Position numbers and translations under genes: made by a program
Notes under the pieces: generated by a model
The model's input: the letters and a program-made list of their open reading frames with translations, nothing else
Told to the model about the DNA's origin: nothing
The model's database searches: none
Source: Ruminococcaceae bacterium UBA1865
Lineage (GTDB): Bacteria; Bacillota; Clostridia; Oscillospirales; Acutalibacteraceae
DNA length: 7,001 nucleotides
Assembly (NCBI GenBank): GCA_002338255.1
Contig: DDHX01000012.1
Span: forward strand, 59,477 to 66,477
Direction: 5' to 3'
Shown here: positions 5,522 to 7,001 of the stretch, in pieces
Layout of the letters: each line of letters begins with the position of its first letter
Position numbering within the stretch: position 1 is the stretch's first letter

Positions 5522-6226
5522 CTATTTCCAACTACTGTATAAAAGTTCATCTATAATGCTTTCAACATGAATTTTTGTTGTATTGAGGAAGGGAATCCCA
5601 AATTCGTCTTTTGTCAGAATCAATGGCAGTTCTGTACAGCCCAATATAACTCCGTCTATTGAGTCTTCTACTAACATCCTTTTCACTATTTTCAGTAGCT
5701 CTTCTCGAGTACTGTCCAGAAACACTCCCTGTTCAATTTCTGTCATTAACTTTTGATGAATATACTGCTGCTCTTTTTCACTTGGAGCCACAAGCAATAT
5801 GCCACTCTGGTCAAATTCAGCCTGATAGAAGCTGCTTTGCATTGTAAATAAAGTTCCCAATAAGCCAATCTTTTTCAAGTTTAAGGTCTCTGCACTCTTA
5901 CGCGTTGCCTCGACAATGCTGATCAGGGGAATTGAAGATTGTTTCTGAACTTGTTCAAAAACAATATGCGGCGTATTGGAAGAAATAAAGCCAAAATCTG
6001 CGCCAGCCTGATACAACGAATTTACTCCGTCTGTCAGCAAATCAATCACGTCATCAAAGTCCTTGTCGGCAATCATTTTGAGCATAGCGGTCATATCAAT
6101 ACTATTGATTATAATTTCCGGGTAACTATCATCGCTTACTTTCTGCCGATAGAGTTTAATCATACGCTGATAATAATCGACAGTAGACTCTGGGCCAACT
6201 CCGCCAATCATTCCAATTTTCTTCAT
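5522..6226 (-). CDS. Aspartate/glutamate racemase family protein with Ser at the first catalytic position
   Basis: 234 residues from ATG at 6226. The fold is two Rossmann-like halves. KKIGMIGGVGPESTVDYYQ at the N-terminus, NTPH (84-87), SIVEAT, KIGLLGT and the second catalytic region ILGCTELPLIL (C197) mark the aspartate/glutamate/hydantoin racemase superfamily, which interconverts amino-acid enantiomers in the cytoplasm. The usual first catalytic Cys before NT is Ser83 here (ISSNTPH). In the E. coli racemase YgeA the same place is Thr83, paired with Cys197, so a one-cysteine, stereo-biased enzyme is plausible. AGGGTGG (6236-6242) is about 9 nt before the ATG; a GTG at 6238 would add four residues but lies inside that ribosome site. 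The ATG overlaps the stop of the small upstream ORF. Substrate (Asp, Glu or other) is not determined. Confidence 0.85.
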   Translation of the reverse strand: MKKIGMIGGVGPESTVDYYQRMIKLYRQKVSDDSYPEIIINSIDMTAMLKMIADKDFDDVIDLLTDGVNSLYQAGADFGFISSNTPHIVFEQVQKQSSIPLISIVEATRKSAETLNLKKIGLLGTLFTMQSSFYQAEFDQSGILLVAPSEKEQQYIHQKLMTEIEQGVFLDSTREELLKIVKRMLVEDSIDGVILGCTELPLILTKDEFGIPFLNTTKIHVESIIDELLYSSWK

Positions 6227-6360
6227 AAATTTATCCACCCTTTATTTTTTGATGAATGAGCAATATCTTCTGCAAGCAAAACGGCATCTTCCATACTCTT
6301 CATATGATTGTAACAGATTCCATTTTCAATTGCGGTTTTAATCGAAATACAGACCAACAC
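6223..6360 (-). CDS. Possible small protein of 45 residues, translationally coupled to the racemase
   Basis: A GTG at 6360 opens 45 codons ending at TGA (6223-6225), which overlaps the racemase start as ATGA. The product (MLVCISIKTAIENG..., later MKSMEDAVLLAEDIA) is amphipathic and helix-prone at the end and looks coding in codon choice. No ribosome site precedes the GTG. The reading frame is the same as that of the upstream HD-GYP gene, separated from it only by TAA and ACG, so it could also be a former C-terminal extension or a gene remnant. MKSMEDAVLLAE faintly recalls the MKT-x-EDA-xx-LA stretch of pyrimidine-nucleoside phosphorylases, too weak for a call. Confidence 0.35.
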   Translation of the reverse strand: MLVCISIKTAIENGICYNHMKSMEDAVLLAEDIAHSSKNKGWINL

Positions 6361-6363
6361 CGT

Positions 6364-7001
6364 TTAGTTTTCATCAACCTGAGTCGGCTCATGGGATAAG
6401 ATTCGGACAAAAATATCTACAATGCTCGGATCAAACTGAGTACCTGAGTTGCTAACTAATTCTTCAATTGCTTTATTACGGCTCAATGCTTTGCGGTAAA
6501 CTCTGTCATTTGTCATTGCATCGAAAGCATCTACAACTGCGAGAATACGGCAGTTGAGAGGAATTTCCTCTCCTTTGAGACCACTTGGATATCCTGTCCC
6601 ATCCCAACGCTCATGATGGGACAGGATGTATTCTGAAACAGTCAATAGTTCCGGCGTGTTCTGGGCAATGCGGTAGCCTATTTCGGGATGTCTCTTCATT
6701 TCTTTCCATTCTTGGGGGGTAAGCACGCCCGGCTTTTGCAGAACGCTCTGAAGGATTCCAACTTTTCCAATATCGTGTAAAACAGCCAGAAGAGACAGTT
6801 CATTCATTGTTTTATCAGAAAATTTGAGTTCTTTCCCAATGTCCTGGCAATACTTTATGAGCCGTTGTGCATGTTCTTCTGTTTCCATGCTCTTTTCATA
6901 AAGCGTTGCAAGCAAAGTGTTGATAATCGTATTACGATAGCTTTTCCCCTCAAGGAGTTTTTGGTGATACATCCACTCCTCCGCCTGCTGGATGACGTGC
7001 G
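6364..7001 (-). CDS. HD-GYP cyclic-di-GMP phosphodiesterase, probably GGDEF-HD-GYP (partial, N-terminus off window)
   Basis: The frame stays open to the window edge, giving 211 visible residues. HD-GYP domains hydrolyse cyclic-di-GMP. Numbering from the Met codon at 6972, the metal and catalytic signature is complete: H34 (ETEEHAQRL), HDIGK (66-70), H95 (HPEIGYRI), HHERWDGTGYP (119-129) and D148 (VVDAFDAMTNDRVYR). The stretch ahead, QQAEEWMYHQKLLEGKSYRN, matches the last helix of a GGDEF domain joined to HD-GYP, so the full protein probably has a GGDEF and perhaps sensory domains upstream. GGAGGAG lies just before the Met at 6972, so internal initiation is conceivable, but domain continuity argues that Met is not the true start. 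It is followed on the same strand by the small ORF and the racemase, possibly one transcript. Confidence 0.92.
   Translation of the reverse strand, partial: HVIQQAEEWMYHQKLLEGKSYRNTIINTLLATLYEKSMETEEHAQRLIKYCQDIGKELKFSDKTMNELSLLAVLHDIGKVGILQSVLQKPGVLTPQEWKEMKRHPEIGYRIAQNTPELLTVSEYILSHHERWDGTGYPSGLKGEEIPLNCRILAVVDAFDAMTNDRVYRKALSRNKAIEELVSNSGTQFDPSIVDIFVRILSHEPTQVDEN

Noticed and set aside
1..7001. Mobile element, CRISPR array, phage or defence island
   Set aside because: No transposase, integrase, terminal inverted repeats or regularly spaced repeats seen; gene content reads as ordinary chromosome.

Overview
The window looks like chromosome of a low-to-mid GC Gram-positive anaerobe. Class Clostridia is likely, possibly Oscillospiraceae/Ruminococcaceae. 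This is inferred from strong AGGAGG-type ribosome sites, TTG/GTG start codons, base composition, and the protein families present (HsmA-type membrane protein, ComFB, GGDEF/HD-GYP, TtcA-like enzyme). No rRNA, tRNA, CRISPR array or insertion sequence was seen.

Layout. (1) 1-560, minus: ATPase subunit of a nitrate/sulfonate/taurine-type ABC importer, cut by the left edge. (2) 561-832: divergent control region with overlapping -10 elements for both strands and a GC-rich, hairpin-containing stretch. (3) 833-2638, plus: secreted protein of about 600 residues with a beta-rich N-terminal half and Ig-like C-terminal domains, ended by a strong intrinsic terminator. (4) 2790-4479, plus: probable three-gene operon encoding a ParA/Soj-type ATPase, a ComFB-domain protein with a long N-terminal extension, and a four-helix membrane protein of the HsmA type. 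(5) 4549-5406, plus: extended -10 promoter and a TtcA-family PP-loop enzyme, followed by a near-perfect bidirectional terminator hairpin. (6) 5522-7001, minus: aspartate/glutamate racemase family protein, a small ORF coupled to it, and the C-terminal part of a probable GGDEF-HD-GYP protein cut by the right edge.

How the genes may fit together. The most interesting unit is parA-comFB. A ParA ATPase normally works with a ParB or another adaptor, and none is present. The next gene instead encodes a ComFB domain, a family recently reported to bind cyclic dinucleotides, preceded by a basic, flexible N-terminus of the sort ParA adaptors use. The window also carries a cyclic-di-GMP turnover protein with intact HD-GYP residues. 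A model in which second-messenger state feeds into ParA-driven positioning is attractive, but it is inference. The remaining genes (importer, tRNA thiolation, racemase) look like ordinary housekeeping or metabolic functions with no clear link to that unit.
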